A DNA stretch of 64,000 bases from Streptomyces sp. IMTB 2501 (lineage in GTDB: Bacteria > Actinomycetota > Actinomycetes > Streptomycetales > Streptomycetaceae). The first letter of the stretch is position 1. Every line of letters starts with the position of its first letter. A program made the translations under genes and the position numbers. Of this stretch, positions 62,703 to 64,000 are shown one piece after another. A model generated the notes under the pieces. That model did no database searches. It was not told the origin of the DNA and saw only the letters and a program-made list of their open reading frames with translations. The stretch covers positions 186,001 to 250,000 of the forward strand of contig NZ_MQUS01000005.1 of assembly GCF_001953885.1 (NCBI RefSeq), in the 5' to 3' direction.

Positions 62703-64000
62703 ATGGCCGCAAGGCCTCTCGTGGCGAGGCAGCCGAACGAACGGCTGCAGGCACTCATCCAGGAAGCGGGGTGCTCGAACGCCGGGCTGGCCCGGCGGGT
62801 CAACATGTGCGGCGCCGAGCACGGACTCGACCTGCGCTACGACAAGACGTCCGTGGCCCGCTGGCTGCGCGGACAGCAGCCGCGGGGCCGGGCCCCGGCG
62901 ATCATCGCGGAGGCGCTCGGGCGCAAGCTCGGCCGTACGGTCACGATCGACGAGATCGGCATGGCCAACGGCAAGAACCTCGCCTCGGGGGTCGGTCTCC
63001 AGTTCTCGCCGACGGTACTGGGGGCCATCGAGCAGGTCTGCGAGCTGTGGCGCAGCGACGTGGGCCGCCGGGACTTCCTGTCCGGCTCCTCCGTCGCCGC
63101 CTCCGCGCTGGTCGAGCCCAGCCGCGACTGGCTGATCTCGGCGCCGGACGCCCAGGTGGCCCGGCAGGCGGGCCCGCGCGTGGGGCAGGCCGACGTGGCG
63201 GCCGTACGGTCCATGACGCAGGCGCTGACCGAGCTCGACCACCAATACGGCAGCGGGCATGTCCGCCCGGTGGTCGTGCACTACCTCAACAGTGTCGTCT
63301 CCGGGCTGCTCGCGGGCTCGTACCGGGAGACGGTCGGGCGGGAACTCTTCGCCGCGGTCGCCCGGTTGACCGAGCTGGCGGGCTACATGGCCGTGGACAC
63401 CGGGCAACCGGGGCTGGCCCAGCGGTACTACATCCAGTCGCTGCGGCTCGCCCAGGCCGCAGGGGACCGCGGATACGGCGGGTACGTCCTCGCCGCGTCC
63501 ATGAGTCACCTCGCCGCACAGCTCGGAAACCCGCGCGAGATCGCCCAGTTGGCGCGGGCGGCGCAGGAGGGGGCGCGTGGACAGGTGACCCCGCGCGTGG
63601 ACGCGATGTTCCACGCGGCGGAAGCGCGCGGGCACGCCCTGCTCGGCGACGTACGCGCCGCGCAGGCGTCCACCGGGCGGGCGGTGACGGCGATGGAGGG
63701 GGCGGACGACTCCTCCGGGGACGACCCGGTGTGGATCCGGCACTTCGACGAGGCCTATCTGGCCGACGAGTTGGCGCACTGCCACCGCGATCTCGGGCAG
63801 CCCGAGCAGGCGGCAAGGTACGCCGAGCAGTCGCTGGCCGGGCATCCCGAGACCCGGGCCCGCCGGCGCGCCATCGGCTATGTGCTGCTCGCCACGGCCC
63901 AGGTGCAGCAGCGGGAGGTCGAACAGGCCTGCAGCACCGGCCTGAAGGCGGTGGAGCTGCTGGAGACGCTCCGCTCCAACCGCGGCGCCGAATATCTGGA
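62703..64000 (+). CDS. NsdA-like XRE/TPR transcriptional regulator (N-terminal part; runs off the right edge)
   Basis: At least 432 aa. ATG 62703 preceded by GGGGGTAGCAC. Starts QPNERLQALIQEAGCSNAGLARRVNMCG..RYDKTSVARWLRGQQP (XRE HTH of this family) and MANGKNLASGVGLQFSPTV. The rest is helical TPR repeats (GQPGLAQRYYIQSLRLAQAAGDRGYGGYVLAASMSHLAAQLGN, ARGHALLGDVRAAQASTGRAV). It resembles NsdA, a negative regulator of differentiation in S. coelicolor, and its paralogue SCO4441, which from memory best matches the N-terminal part. Confidence 0.85.
   Translation, partial: MAARPLVARQPNERLQALIQEAGCSNAGLARRVNMCGAEHGLDLRYDKTSVARWLRGQQPRGRAPAIIAEALGRKLGRTVTIDEIGMANGKNLASGVGLQFSPTVLGAIEQVCELWRSDVGRRDFLSGSSVAASALVEPSRDWLISAPDAQVARQAGPRVGQADVAAVRSMTQALTELDHQYGSGHVRPVVVHYLNSVVSGLLAGSYRETVGRELFAAVARLTELAGYMAVDTGQPGLAQRYYIQSLRLAQAAGDRGYGGYVLAASMSHLAAQLGNPREIAQLARAAQEGARGQVTPRVDAMFHAAEARGHALLGDVRAAQASTGRAVTAMEGADDSSGDDPVWIRHFDEAYLADELAHCHRDLGQPEQAARYAEQSLAGHPETRARRRAIGYVLLATAQVQQREVEQACSTGLKAVELLETLRSNRGAEYL

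Overview
The window is chromosomal DNA from a Streptomyces species. The evidence is very high G+C, third-position G/C bias in every long gene, frequent GTG/TTG starts, WhiJ-type regulator modules, DUF397/DUF3027/DUF2530 proteins and a DmdR1-type iron regulator. Gene content and order (mqnB, serC, an acyl-CoA carboxylase operon, citrate synthase, pdxH, a SIS protein, dmdR1) match, from memory, the conserved core of the S. coelicolor chromosome around SCO4327 to SCO4395 and then around SCO4440. I see no rRNA, tRNA, CRISPR array, insertion sequence, prophage or PKS/NRPS cluster.

Layout. 1-4.1 kb: futalosine hydrolase (partial), a DUF2771 lipoprotein, a 0.6-kb G-rich minisatellite, an MFS transporter and a DUF3027 protein. 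4.1-12.2 kb: a Uma2 protein, an HTH/zinc-ribbon protein, a WhiJ-like module (anti-sigma-type ATPase, XRE-DUF5753 regulator, DUF397), a secreted lipase and a giant sacsin/Hsp90-like ATPase followed by a decayed gene. 12.2-21.1 kb: P-type ATPase, purine permease, a MarR-controlled exporter, a secreted beta-propeller protein, a decayed acetyltransferase and thpR. 21.2-31 kb: aldo/keto reductase, a second WhiJ-like module, a divergent cold-shock protein with a foldable leader, an AraC regulator and several secreted proteins, including one with a ricin domain and one extremely glycine-rich. 31-40.3 kb: serC, a fused FAD/Fe-S dehydrogenase carrying a Gly/Ser repeat insert, a phosphoesterase running into an ABC-transporter remnant, an EamA exporter and malic enzyme.

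40.4-50.5 kb is a tightly coupled eight-gene operon: TIGR03084 protein, AtuA-family protein, acyl-CoA carboxylase beta and alpha, acyl-CoA dehydrogenase, CoA ligase, enoyl-CoA hydratase and TetR regulator. It looks like a complete acid-activation, dehydrogenation, carboxylation and hydration route for a branched or isoprenoid acid, probably feedback-controlled through a palindrome in front of its first gene. 50.5-64 kb: a 2OG-Fe(II) oxygenase behind a leaderless 25-codon leader peptide of the actinobacterial RHVD..RV.S..C type, citrate synthase, pdxH, a predicted three-way-junction RNA, a GNAT, a PAS/GAF protein, a SIS protein, dmdR1, an alpha/beta hydrolase, an ABC exporter, a primase/polymerase-like protein and the start of an NsdA-like TPR regulator.

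No single spectacular new system is obvious. The observations most worth following are the leader peptide and its unusual downstream gene, the structured intergenic element at 53951-54022, the AtuA operon, the repeat-bearing proteins, the paired WhiJ-like modules and three decayed genes that mark deletion scars.
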